Shown here in pieces: positions 44,699 to 53,348 of a stretch of DNA of 64,000 nucleotides (its first letter is position 1; the number at the start of each line of letters is the position of its first letter). Origin of the DNA: Devosia sp. (GTDB taxonomy: Bacteria; Pseudomonadota; Alphaproteobacteria; Rhizobiales; Devosiaceae); assembly GCF_028290435.1 (NCBI RefSeq), contig NZ_JAQGJV010000027.1, positions 1 through 64,000 of the forward strand. Reading direction: 5' to 3'. Both the position numbers and the translations under genes were made by a program. The notes below the pieces were generated by a model. It ran no database searches. It was not told the DNA's origin and saw only the letters and a program-made list of their open reading frames with translations.

Positions 44699-46893
44699 GC
44701 CGCACCCCCGCGCGCCTTGAGATGGTTCAGCACATCATCGCGCGGACCATCAGCGACGATACGACCGTTATCGAGCACGATCAGGCGGCTGACGAGCGAC
44801 AGCACGCTATAGCGATGGGTTGCCACCAGTACGGTCTGGTCGGGGGTCAGGCTGGCCTCGAGATTGGCGATGAGTTGCCGTTCCGTCGCCAGGTCCATGG
44901 AGCTGGATGGCTCATCGAGGAACAGTATCTTGGGTTCAACCAGCATGGTGCGAGCCAGGGCGATGGCTTGGCGCTGGCCGCCGGAGAGCAGGATGCCGCG
45001 TTCGCCGACCTGCATGTCATAGCCCTGCGGATGGCGCGAGACGAAGTCTTCGACGCCCGCCCGTTGTGCTGCCTGCAGCATGCGCTGCTCACTGGCGCTG
45101 GGGTCACCCATCAGGATGTTCTCGCGCACACTGCCGTTGAACAGTTCGGGATCTTGCAGCACCAGGCCGACGCCACGCCGCAGGTCGGCGGGGTGGTACT
45201 GCGCGATATCGGCGCCGTCGATCAGGATTTCGCCTTCGCTGGGGGTGTGGAAGCCGACAAGCAGGCGTCCCAAAGTCGTCTTGCCCGAGCCGATGCGGCC
45301 GATGATGCCAATTTTCTCGCCAGCCGTTGCGGTAAAGCTGATGCCGTCCAGCACGTAGCTTTTGCTGCCGGGATAGGCGAAGCGCACCTTGTTGAGGACA
45401 ATACGGCCCTGGTTGACGCTGCGGGCGGAGAACCCGTCCTTGGCGCTGCGCTCGTCGGGCATCTGCATGATGGCGCCGATTGTGCGATAGGCTTCCATGG
45501 TGCTGCGCGTGCGCAGCAGCATCGAGGAAATCATGGAAATCGGCGCGATCAGCCGGTTCGACAACATCATCGCCGCAACGATGGCGCCCATGGTGATATT
45601 GCCGGCGGCCGCCATGAAGGTACCGCCGATGATGATGCCGGTCATCGACAACTGTGTCAGCGTCGAGGTGACGTTGGTCGAGATCGACTGCAGCCATTTG
45701 ATGGTATTCTGGGTGTCGGACGAGGCCAGCACCGTCGCCTCCCAGCGGCGCAGCATTTGACCTTCGGCGCGCGAGGCCTTGACCGATTGCGAGCCCGTCA
45801 GCGCCTCGACCAGAATTGAATTGCGGGCCGAAGACTCCTTGAGCGCCGACGATACAGCGCGGCCGGATAGCCAGCCGATAGCCAACGTAAAGGCGATGGA
45901 AATAACGCCGGCAATCAGCGGGAACAGCACCAGCCATCCCACCAGCAAGGTGATCACATAGGCGAAAATGCCCAGAAACAGCAGGTCGACGAACATGACC
46001 AGCGTGCTCGAGGCCAGAAAATCGCGCAGGATTTCATACTGGGCGATGCGATTGACGAAAGCGCCCGTCGAGGCGGGGCGAGCGTCCATCGTCGTATTGA
46101 GCACGCGATCGAACAACAGCGACGACAGCCGGAAATCGATGCTGCGGCCAACATGGTCGATGATCGCCCCGCGCGCCAATTTGAGCGCGATATCAAAGAT
46201 CAACACCAGCAGCAGGCCCAGAGCCAGCACCCAGAGGGTGGAGATCGCCGCGTTTGGCAGCACGCGATCGTAGACGTTGAGGGTGAAAATCGGGAACGCG
46301 ATGGCAAAGATGTTGATGAATGTCGCGGCGGCCAGCACATAGGCAATACTGCGCCCATGGCCCTTGAAAGCGGACCACAGCCAATGCCCGGACCGGGCAA
46401 AGCGCATGCCGGAATTCTCCTGCACCATTTCGTAATTGGGCGTCAGGACCAGCAGGGCCCTCGGCTCCTTGCTGCGCAGGGTCTTGGCGTCGACGATCCG
46501 TTCCTCGCCGCGCGAGGCGTCGTAGCAGCGATAGGCCTTGCGCCCTTCCCGCCCCAGGCAGATCAGGAAACGGCCATCGGCACCCTGCATGATGGCGGGC
46601 ATCTCATAATCCGCCAATCCATGCAGCGACCGCGTCACGCTCGCGGTGACCACGCCAATCCGCGCCATGGCGGGGGCGATCAGTTCCGGCGTCATCCGGT
46701 CATTGTTAAGCGGTAGGCCGGCCGTCAGGAACGAACGCGAGTCAGGCTTGCGCCAGAGGCGGGCAAGATACTGAATCGCCGCAAGGATTTGATCGCTGCC
46801 CTGGGGTGGGGCTTCCGGCGCCTCGGCGCCCGGCTTGCCCAATTGGGCTTGCGGCAACCCTGCGTCGCCCTCCAAACTGTCGTCAAACTTCAT
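44695..46893 (-). CDS. T1SS permease/ATPase (LapB-like, with C39-like domain)
   Basis: 732 residues from the ATG at 46893 (TTTTTGAG upstream); the longer frame uses a TTG and lacks an SD. Residues about 35-155 form a C39-like domain without the catalytic cysteine, typical of exporters of giant RTX adhesins that recognise cargo without cutting it. The membrane domain follows (SIAYVLAAATFINIFAIAFPIFTLNVYDRVLPN onward). The ATPase has Walker A GRIGSGKTT near 527, signature LLSGGQRQA near 636 and Walker B ILFLDEPSSSMD. It is the first gene of the four-gene secretion operon. Confidence 0.92.
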   Translation of the reverse strand: MKFDDSLEGDAGLPQAQLGKPGAEAPEAPPQGSDQILAAIQYLARLWRKPDSRSFLTAGLPLNNDRMTPELIAPAMARIGVVTASVTRSLHGLADYEMPAIMQGADGRFLICLGREGRKAYRCYDASRGEERIVDAKTLRSKEPRALLVLTPNYEMVQENSGMRFARSGHWLWSAFKGHGRSIAYVLAAATFINIFAIAFPIFTLNVYDRVLPNAAISTLWVLALGLLLVLIFDIALKLARGAIIDHVGRSIDFRLSSLLFDRVLNTTMDARPASTGAFVNRIAQYEILRDFLASSTLVMFVDLLFLGIFAYVITLLVGWLVLFPLIAGVISIAFTLAIGWLSGRAVSSALKESSARNSILVEALTGSQSVKASRAEGQMLRRWEATVLASSDTQNTIKWLQSISTNVTSTLTQLSMTGIIIGGTFMAAAGNITMGAIVAAMMLSNRLIAPISMISSMLLRTRSTMEAYRTIGAIMQMPDERSAKDGFSARSVNQGRIVLNKVRFAYPGSKSYVLDGISFTATAGEKIGIIGRIGSGKTTLGRLLVGFHTPSEGEILIDGADIAQYHPADLRRGVGLVLQDPELFNGSVRENILMGDPSASEQRMLQAAQRAGVEDFVSRHPQGYDMQVGERGILLSGGQRQAIALARTMLVEPKILFLDEPSSSMDLATERQLIANLEASLTPDQTVLVATHRYSVLSLVSRLIVLDNGRIVADGPRDDVLNHLKARGGAA

Positions 46894-47132
46894 CTCAAAA
46901 ACACGAGCCCCCCGGGCCGCCCCATACCACACGCCGCTGGGCAAACAACGCGGGATTTAGGATCTCGCCGCGCCACAGCATTAGCACCCGGCAGCAAACC
47001 AATCGCGGATAGTATTGCGTTACGGTAAACTGCTGGAGCGCCAGTCAACAATTGAGCCCGGCACCAGTGCCGAGCCCATTCGCGACGTCATTCGCAGCTT
47101 GCGGCCCGTCATCGCATCGCAATATCGAACGG

Positions 47133-47155
47133 CGCTACGGCTTCCGGCCGTAGCG
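47133..47155. terminator. hairpin downstream of the TolC-like gene
   Basis: CGCTACGGC and GCCGTAGCG form a perfect 9-bp stem with a 5-base loop, six bases past the TolC-like stop (47161, minus strand). No T-run follows in the minus direction, so termination would be partial. It separates the TolC-like gene from the LapB-like operon on the same strand. Confidence 0.5.
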
Positions 47156-47160
47156 TAGGC

Positions 47161-48564
47161 TCAATTGACGAAAGACGTCAGGTCGAGCGGCTTGCGCTCG
47201 GGCTCGGTGCCATCCCAGGTTTCAACCTTGAGCGCATCGCGCGCATAGGCACCAGCCTGCTTGGGCGCTTCAAGGCCCATAAAGCTGAGCAGATGGCCCG
47301 TCGCCGCCATCAGCCGGTATTCGGCAAAATTGACGCCGAAGGCCGAGGTTTCCTGCAAAATCTGAACGTTCACGCGGGTGTTCTGGGCGTCAAGCACATC
47401 GAGGAGCGAACGGTCACCGACACCGAACTGCTCGCGATACGCAGAAATCAACTTGGCCGAGGCATCGAGCTGATCACGATAGGTCGCATAGAGCGTTCCC
47501 TGGGTCTGCAAACGCAGCCAGGACGTACGCACGGCCTCTTCGACTTCGCGGAAAGCCTGATCCTGAGCATAGATCGCTTCGGACTGGCGGCGCACCTGCT
47601 CCTGCACCTGGGCGTCCTTGACGCCACCATCAAAGATGTTCCAGCGCAGCGACAAACGCCCACTCAGGTCCTGGGTGACTTCTTCGGTGCCACCGACATC
47701 AAATCCGGTCGAGGCGCGTGCCTCAAACTGCAGCTTTGGACCAAAGGCGCCTTGTGCCTGGGAGACCAGGGCCGCCGACGCGTCGATATCCGCATTGGCG
47801 ATACGAACCATCGGATTGTTGACGCGCGCGCTTTCGATCGCGGCCACAAGCGTTTTTGGCAGCGATCCACCAACGCGCGGCGGCATCGCAACGGTGTCGG
47901 GACGCGTGCCGACAAACAGATCAAACTCGATGCGGGCAGCTTCAAGCTCGACGGCCGCTTCAGTCAAGCGAGCGCGGGCCGCAGCCATGCGCTCGATAAC
48001 CTGAAAGCGATCGGCCTCAGTCAACTGGCCGCTTTCGATGCTGCTGGAAACGTCCTGCAGCATGGATTCGTGGAAGCCCACATTCTGCTGATTGAGCGCG
48101 ACAATGCGCTGCTGCAGCAGGACCTGATAGTAAACGCGGGCGATCTGCAATGCGATGAATTCGCTGCGCTCGAGCACGCGGAACGACGCCCCATCGATAC
48201 GGGCCGCCTGGCGCGACACTTCGGCGTCGCGGAACCCACCGTCCAAAAGATCAAAAGTCGCCACAAGCGCGACCTGGGAGGGATACAGCGCGCTGTCGTC
48301 GATCCCTGCGGCGCGACGCGACGGGCTGCTCAGCAATTGAGCACCGGTCGAGGCTTCAAGATCAACGCGCGGCGCATACAAACCGAGGGCCTGGCGCAAC
48401 TCAAATTCGGTTGCCTCCCGGTTCTGGATTGCCTGCCCGATTTCAGGATTGGATTCGAGAGCAAGCTGCGTGGCGTCTCGCAGCGACATGGCCGACACCG
48501 GCACAATAAGCGCGGTGGACAGTGCAGTCCCCAGCGCCAACAGGCGCAAGAAATTCGAAAACAT
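47161..48564 (-). CDS. TolC-family outer-membrane channel (LapE-like)
   Basis: 467 residues from the ATG at 48564; the frame extends seven codons to a TTG without an SD. The signal peptide is MFSNFLRLLALGTALSTALIVPVSA. Two internally similar halves carry the OEP pattern: long helices rich in Ala/Arg/Glu/Gln, LREATQLAL-type opening (LRDATQLALESNPEIGQA), and the conserved DLSGRLSLRWNIFDGGVKDAQV and QLDASAKLISAYREQFGVGDRSLLDVLDAQN of type I secretion TolC proteins. It forms the outer-membrane duct and, in Lap systems, the plug site for the adhesin N-terminus. It is transcribed ahead of the LapB-like operon with a 267-base gap. Confidence 0.93.
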   Translation of the reverse strand: MFSNFLRLLALGTALSTALIVPVSAMSLRDATQLALESNPEIGQAIQNREATEFELRQALGLYAPRVDLEASTGAQLLSSPSRRAAGIDDSALYPSQVALVATFDLLDGGFRDAEVSRQAARIDGASFRVLERSEFIALQIARVYYQVLLQQRIVALNQQNVGFHESMLQDVSSSIESGQLTEADRFQVIERMAAARARLTEAAVELEAARIEFDLFVGTRPDTVAMPPRVGGSLPKTLVAAIESARVNNPMVRIANADIDASAALVSQAQGAFGPKLQFEARASTGFDVGGTEEVTQDLSGRLSLRWNIFDGGVKDAQVQEQVRRQSEAIYAQDQAFREVEEAVRTSWLRLQTQGTLYATYRDQLDASAKLISAYREQFGVGDRSLLDVLDAQNTRVNVQILQETSAFGVNFAEYRLMAATGHLLSFMGLEAPKQAGAYARDALKVETWDGTEPERKPLDLTSFVN

Positions 48565-49028
48565 ATGGCCCCCAAGCCTATTCAAAATCTACACAGAGAG
48601 TACCCGCAAAATACTGCGGACAGGCACGTCTCGTTCGTTGTCGGACCAAACAGCGGCGATGGAGCGCGTCCTGCACCCAGCACCAATTCAGCATCAGCAA
48701 CGTCATCTCACAGGTTTCACACGCCATCCCGCATGCGAAATCAGTCTAGTTCATATCGTGAGGACAAAAAGAACTGCCGGAAATACGTAGTCTGAAATTG
48801 CCGGTCACTGTCACGCAGCGCCTCAGACTCCTTCAGAATCGATACCAGCCGCTATGTCTCCCCCCCACAACAACCAGCGCCGCTTTTTACTGACAACCCG
48901 CGCAGCATACAAGTAGAGCCGTCAGCATGCCACGCTTCTATCCACCAAAGGGTAAATTTGCAACAATTGGGCTATACGGATAGCTCGAAAGAGGCACCGC
49001 CGCCGCTGACACGGTTACCCGAATGCGT
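48565..49028. other. 464-base intergenic region without a recognised gene
   Basis: It lies between the start of the TolC-like gene and the stop of the GntR regulator, both on the minus strand. It should contain the TolC-like promoter, but no convincing -35/-10 pair, TTAA-N7-TTAA site or terminator hairpin was found. No ORF with a credible SD is present. Confidence 0.6.
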
Positions 49029-49682
49029 TCAGGCGGCAAAAGTGCGATGGGTGGAGGCGCGGAAATGGGCCTCGATCGCCGCGACGGCGCCCTCAACGTC
49101 CCGAGTCTCAAGGCACCTGATCACTTCAAGATGCTCGTCGATGGTCTTGAGCAGAGCGCTGCGGAAGCCCGGGCGGCGATGCACCTGCTGGGCCATGCGA
49201 ATATTCTCCTGCACGCGATCGTGGGTATCGAGGATGGCGCGGTTGCCCAGCGCCTCGACGATCTCGCGGTGCATGCGCATGTCCAGCCGGGTGAAGCGAA
49301 GCAGCGATACCTCGAACGGGCCGCCCTCAGTGAGGTTGAGGCGGGCCTCCTCGTGGCTCTCGCGCATATTGGCGAGCCACTCTTCGGTGACGGTGTCGCC
49401 GAAGCTGCGTAGCGCGAACACCTCGATCATGATGCGGAACTGGTAGTTTTCACGAATGAACGCCACCTCCGGATAGACGATCCGGATTCCCGTGCGCGGC
49501 TTGATCTCGACCAGCCCGAACTCCTCGAGCAGGACCAGCGTTTCGCGCAGCGGCGACAGCGATAGGCCAAGCAGATCGCACAGCTCGTTCTGCGTCACCA
49601 CCATGCCCGCTTGTAGCGTGCCGGCCTGCATCGCCTTGCGGAAGCGGCGGTATCCATCATTGTCTTGGCGGGCGTCGGACAT
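49029..49682 (-). CDS. GntR-family regulator, FCD (FadR) type
   Basis: 217 residues with AGGT upstream of the ATG. The N-terminal winged helix spans about residues 8-68 (YRRFRKAMQAGTLQAGMVVTQNELCDLLGLSLSPLRETLVLLEEFGLVEIKPRTGIRIV). The rest is an all-helical FCD effector domain with DMRMHREIVEALGN and TIDEHLEVIRCLETRDVEGAVAAIEAHFRAS, which supplies the His/Asp metal site of FCD proteins. FCD members respond to sugar acids and related carboxylates, which fits the mandelate-racemase-type enzyme in the divergent operon. Candidate operators with a shared AGACCGCAAT core lie at both ends of the 250-base divergent region. Confidence 0.92.
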   Translation of the reverse strand: MSDARQDNDGYRRFRKAMQAGTLQAGMVVTQNELCDLLGLSLSPLRETLVLLEEFGLVEIKPRTGIRIVYPEVAFIRENYQFRIMIEVFALRSFGDTVTEEWLANMRESHEEARLNLTEGGPFEVSLLRFTRLDMRMHREIVEALGNRAILDTHDRVQENIRMAQQVHRRPGFRSALLKTIDEHLEVIRCLETRDVEGAVAAIEAHFRASTHRTFAA

Positions 49683-49697
49683 CTTTACCTGCGAGGC

Positions 49698-49710
49698 GAT
49701 ATTGCGGTCT
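49698..49710 (-). promoter_or_regulatory. candidate GntR operator near its own start
   Basis: On the minus strand this reads AGACCGCAATATC. It shares the 10-base core AGACCGCAAT with the site at 49861-49876 on the plus strand and lies 16 bases before the regulator start. This arrangement suggests autorepression. Confidence 0.4.
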
Positions 49711-49842
49711 CAGCCTTTGGTATATCTGATGGCAATTTAGAAATCTCACGAAAATGCTAGCATACAAAGGAATTTTGAAACTCAACGGACGCGCGAGAAG
49801 CGCAATTCGCCAATCCGTCCGGGCAATTATCCACAGACCCGC

Positions 49843-49879
49843 TTGACGTGAGATATTATTAGACCGCAATGATATCTCA
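49843..49879 (+). promoter_or_regulatory. sugar-operon promoter and operator
   Basis: A -35-like TTGACG lies at 49843-49848. A perfect 8-bp inverted repeat, TGAGATAT (49849-49856) and ATATCTCA (49872-49879), brackets AGACCGCAATGATATC, which repeats the core found near the regulator start. The operator would cover the -10 region, as expected for a repressor. No clean -10 was identified. Confidence 0.45.
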
Positions 49880-49893
49880 ACGGAGGAAAGCCT

Positions 49894-49932
49894 ATGCGAT
49901 CGATAGCGCGCTGCGCTTTTTGGGGCCTCTAG
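49894..49932 (+). CDS. 12-residue leader ORF abutting the first transporter gene
   Basis: ATG with an excellent CGGAGGA eight bases upstream encodes MRSIARCAFWGL. It ends in a TAG whose next base is the A of the ATPase start (49933), in the same frame. The ATPase ATG itself has only TGGGG upstream. This may be a coupling leader peptide, or a former 5' extension cut by an in-frame stop. Confidence 0.4.
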   Translation: MRSIARCAFWGL

Positions 49933-51048
49933 ATGGCCGAAGTCGAACTCAACAATGTCAGCAAGTCGTTCGGCCCGGTCAGCGTCATCGAGGGCGCCGA
50001 CCTGACCATCGAAAAGGGTGAGTTCGTGGTGTTTGTCGGCGCCTCGGGCTCCGGCAAGTCGACGCTGCTGCGCATGATCGCGGGCCTCGAGACGGTCAGC
50101 GGCGGCGAGATAAGGATCGACGGCAAGGACGTAACGTTCGATGAGCCGGCCGACCGCGGCATTGCCATGGTCTTCCAGTCCTATGCGCTCTACCCGCACA
50201 TGAATGTCTACGACAACATCGCCTTCAACCTGAAGCTTGCACGGGTTGGCCGCGAGGAGACCGACAAGCGGGTCAAGGAGGCGGCGCGCATCCTGCGGCT
50301 TGAGCCATTGCTGAGCCGGTCGCCTGCGCAATTGTCCGGTGGGCAGCGCCAGCGCGTCGCCATCGGCCGCGCCATTGTGCGCAATCCAAAGGTGTTCCTG
50401 TTCGACGAGCCGCTATCGAACCTCGATGCGGCGCTGCGAGTGCAGATGCGGCTCGAAATCGAGCGGCTGCACCGCGAACTGGGCACCACCATGGTCTATG
50501 TCACTCATGACCAGGTCGAAGCCATGACGCTGGCCGACCGGATCGTGGCGCTCGACAACGGCCGCATCCAGCAGGTCGGGCCACCGCTCGAACTCTATGC
50601 CAGGCCCAACAACCTGTTCGTCGCCGGCTTCATCGGCTCACCCAAGATGAACCTGATGGCTGGACGGGTTCTGGAGAAAACAGGCGGCCAGGCGGTTGTA
50701 GAACTTGCCGCCAATGCAACACCCCGGCTCGGACTCGCCCTGGCCGACGCCGCCATCGGCGATGCGCTCACGCTCGGCGTGCGGCCCGAAATGCTGGCGA
50801 TCATGGCGACGGATACGAGCGTGCCAAACGGCATGGCCGTCCTGCCCGCCAAAGTCGAGTCCATTGAGCGGCTCGGCAATATCACCTTTGCGTATCTGGA
50901 TGCGGGGACGTCCGAGATGCTCACCATGCAGGTGATGGGGCATTCCGATCTCGAGCCGGGAGACACGGTTCGCGTCGGGATCAGGACGCCAGATGTGCAT
51001 GTTTTCAACGCCGCCGGCGCAGTCATGACGTCGGCAACACAGCGATAA
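49933..51048 (+). CDS. sugar ABC importer ATPase 1 (MalK/UgpC type)
   Basis: 371 residues. Walker [19 protein letters not shown] (about 37-54), Q-loop [17 protein letters not shown], signature [14 protein letters not shown] and Walker [14 protein letters not shown] are followed by the His switch [13 protein letters not shown]-terminal TOBE/OB-fold (about 240-371) marks it as a CUT1-type carbohydrate importer subunit. It is the first gene of a ten-gene co-directional run under the divergent GntR regulator. The usual order has the ATPase last; here it leads. It starts directly after the stop of a 12-codon leader ORF. Confidence 0.93.
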   Translation: MAEVELNNVSKSFGPVSVIEGADLTIEKGEFVVFVGASGSGKSTLLRMIAGLETVSGGEIRIDGKDVTFDEPADRGIAMVFQSYALYPHMNVYDNIAFNLKLARVGREETDKRVKEAARILRLEPLLSRSPAQLSGGQRQRVAIGRAIVRNPKVFLFDEPLSNLDAALRVQMRLEIERLHRELGTTMVYVTHDQVEAMTLADRIVALDNGRIQQVGPPLELYARPNNLFVAGFIGSPKMNLMAGRVLEKTGGQAVVELAANATPRLGLALADAAIGDALTLGVRPEMLAIMATDTSVPNGMAVLPAKVESIERLGNITFAYLDAGTSEMLTMQVMGHSDLEPGDTVRVGIRTPDVHVFNAAGAVMTSATQR

Positions 51049-51081
51049 CCGGCAAAGTCCGGACATGAGGAGGAGAGACTG

Positions 51082-52347
51082 ATGCATGGTTTTAGGGCCG
51101 CCGCACTTATGGGCGGGATGATGCTGGGGGCGACGGCGGGCGTTGCGAGCGCGCAGGATGCGGTGACGCTCAATGTCTGGTCGGACACACCGCGCCTGAC
51201 GATGTTCGATCTCTATGACAAGACGCACGACGCCGTCACGCTCAACGTCACCACGGTGGCGCCGGCCGACCTGATCGCCAAGATTCAGTTAGCGCTGCAG
51301 GCCAAGAGCGAAATCCCGGACGTGATCTTCATGTCCGATATTGGCTACACGGCCCAGCTCTCCACCCGCCGGTCCAACTACCTGCTCGACCTGACCGACA
51401 AGGTGCCGCAGGCGCTGCAGGACGAGTTCTACCCCAATGGCAATTCGCCCTGCCACGTCAATGGCAAGCTGCTGTGCCTGCGCAATGACCTCGCGCACAT
51501 GATCGTCTGGTACGACAAGAGCGCCATGGAGGCGCTGGGCAAGCCCATTCCTACCACTTGGGAAGAGTTCCAGGCGCTTGGCGCCGAGCTTGGCCCGCAG
51601 GGCTATGTGCTGGGCAGCGGCGTCGAGTCGGCGGTCCTGCAAAGCTATCTCGTGTCTGACGGATGCGATCTGGTGATGCCGGTCGAGGGCAAGCCGGATA
51701 CGGTCAAGATCGATCTGACGACCGAAAAGTGCTTGAAGCCGGCGCGCATGGTGGACACCATGATTGCCAATGGGAGCCTGTCCAAGGTCGGCACGTTCGA
51801 GCCCGATTTCGTCAACCTCGCCAAGACCGGCAAGGTGCCGCTGATGGTGGGGCCGACATGGTTCGGCGAATATGTCATCAAGCCGACCTACGAACTGCCC
51901 GCCGGCAAGCTTGTCGCGGCACTGCCCCTCAAGTGGGACGACCAGAGCCAGCCGCTGACCTGGAGCTGGGGTGGCGGCACCTATGGGGGCTGGAAAGATA
52001 CCGCTCATCCGTCTGAAGTCGTCGATCTCATCACCTGGATGGCCACCGATGTGGCCAACCAGACCGCGGCGGTGACGCTGCCCGCCCATCGTCCCTCGGC
52101 TGAAGCCTGGGGCGCCCGGCTCAAGGCCGACTCCTACTATGCCAGCCCCGATGTGTTCGACGTCGAAGTGGCCGCCGCAGCATTCAGCCATCCCGGTTAC
52201 ACCAGCCTGCGCTTCGTCGTCGCCGACGCTATCGCCAAGGTTGTGGTGCAAGGGTTGAGCGGCGGCGGCACGGTGGAAGGTTCCCTGCCCGCGCTGCAGG
52301 CCGAGCTGACCAACCTCGCCAAGCTCAACGGCTACACCGTCGAGTGA
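51082..52347 (+). CDS. family-1 sugar ABC solute-binding protein 1
   Basis: 421 residues with AGGAGGAGAG upstream of the ATG and a Sec signal (MHGFRAAALMGGMMLGATAGVASA). The mature protein has the SBP_bac_1 pattern: LNVWSDTPRLTMFDLY, IQLALQAKSEIPDVIFM, YDKSAMEALGKPIPTTWEEF and GKVPLMVGPTWFGEYV. Four cysteines (Cys124, Cys132, Cys195, Cys217) are unusual for this family in the periplasm and could form two disulfides. It probably delivers an oligosaccharide or sugar acid to the following two permeases. Confidence 0.92.
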   Translation: MHGFRAAALMGGMMLGATAGVASAQDAVTLNVWSDTPRLTMFDLYDKTHDAVTLNVTTVAPADLIAKIQLALQAKSEIPDVIFMSDIGYTAQLSTRRSNYLLDLTDKVPQALQDEFYPNGNSPCHVNGKLLCLRNDLAHMIVWYDKSAMEALGKPIPTTWEEFQALGAELGPQGYVLGSGVESAVLQSYLVSDGCDLVMPVEGKPDTVKIDLTTEKCLKPARMVDTMIANGSLSKVGTFEPDFVNLAKTGKVPLMVGPTWFGEYVIKPTYELPAGKLVAALPLKWDDQSQPLTWSWGGGTYGGWKDTAHPSEVVDLITWMATDVANQTAAVTLPAHRPSAEAWGARLKADSYYASPDVFDVEVAAAAFSHPGYTSLRFVVADAIAKVVVQGLSGGGTVEGSLPALQAELTNLAKLNGYTVE

Positions 52348-52405
52348 GCCAACCACGGGCCGGATGCGCTTTGGCGTTTCCGGCCGCGACGGCAGCAGGG
52401 TTTTC

Positions 52406-53341
52406 ATGAGCGCTACGGCGATGACATCAGACGGAAGGCTTGCGGCCAGCGAGCGCGCCCGCAAGGAAAAGCAGAAGGCGCGGCGCGATACCCGCATGTC
52501 CTATCTGCTGCTGGCGCCCTATCTGCTGCTGCTCGCCATGTTCGGACTGTTCCCGATCGCCTATGCGTTCGGCCTCAGCTTCTTCGACACCATCGAAATG
52601 GTGTTCTGGGGGGTGACGAACTACCAGTTCGTCTTCAACGATTTCCGAGTGCCGGCCAGCGTGCTCAACGTGCTCGGCTTCGTCGGTATCTGGGTCGCCA
52701 TGACGGTGATCGGGGTCGCGACCTTATCGCTGATGCTCGACAGCGTTGGACGGCGAACCGCCAATGCCTTGCGTACGGTGTATTTCCTTCCCGGCGCGGT
52801 GACCTCATCGGCCATAGTCGTGCTGTGGCTATTCGTGCTCGACCCCTCGGTAAGCCCGTTCCAGCCGGTGCTGCACGGGCTGGGCTGGGGCACGCGGGCC
52901 CAGGTCATTTCCGGCGTCGGGCTGGCCGGAATTTTTGCCATCATGGCGTATTTCTCGAGTTCCGGCGGCTGGATCGTGGTGTTCGGCGGGGCGCTGTCGA
53001 GCCTGCCGGTCGAAGTGATGGAGGCCGCACGGATCGATGGGGCCAACCGGTTCCAACTGGCGCTGCGCATCAAGCTGCCGCTGATCTGGCGCTCACTGGT
53101 GCTGATGGCGATCCTGTCGCTGGCGGGCGGGCTGCAGTTGTTCGTCGAGCCGCAATTGATGGGTTTGGCTGGCCCGCAGTTTGCTCAAAACGACTGGTCG
53201 CTCAACCAGATGGCGTTCCAATACGCCTTCCGCATGGGCGATTTTGGCGCTTCGGCGGCGCTGAGCACCATGTTGGTCGGCGCGTCCATCGCCATCGCCC
53301 TGGTGATCGTCTTCGCCACCAAATTCTACAAGATCGATTGA
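52406..53341 (+). CDS. sugar ABC permease 1A (MalF-like)
   Basis: 311 residues from the ATG at 52406 (AGGG upstream). A basic cytoplasmic tail (SERARKEKQKARRDTRMS) precedes about six membrane helices starting YLLLAPYLLLLAMFGLFPIAYAFGLSFFD. The EAA loop EVMEAARIDGANRFQLALRIKLPLIWRSLVLM docks on the ATPase. Together with the next gene it forms the CUT1-type permease pair. Seven bases separate it from permease 1B. Confidence 0.92.
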   Translation: MSATAMTSDGRLAASERARKEKQKARRDTRMSYLLLAPYLLLLAMFGLFPIAYAFGLSFFDTIEMVFWGVTNYQFVFNDFRVPASVLNVLGFVGIWVAMTVIGVATLSLMLDSVGRRTANALRTVYFLPGAVTSSAIVVLWLFVLDPSVSPFQPVLHGLGWGTRAQVISGVGLAGIFAIMAYFSSSGGWIVVFGGALSSLPVEVMEAARIDGANRFQLALRIKLPLIWRSLVLMAILSLAGGLQLFVEPQLMGLAGPQFAQNDWSLNQMAFQYAFRMGDFGASAALSTMLVGASIAIALVIVFATKFYKID

Positions 53342-53348
53342 GGGCAGT

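Noticed and set aside
48565..49028. CtrA-type site or promoter for the TolC-like gene
   Set aside because: No TTAA pair and no acceptable -35/-10 spacing was found in this stretch.
49894..49935. Frameshift or pseudogene at the 5' end of ATPase 1
   Set aside because: The in-frame TAG lies before the conserved N-terminus ([14 protein letters not shown]), which is complete from 49933, so the gene is not damaged.
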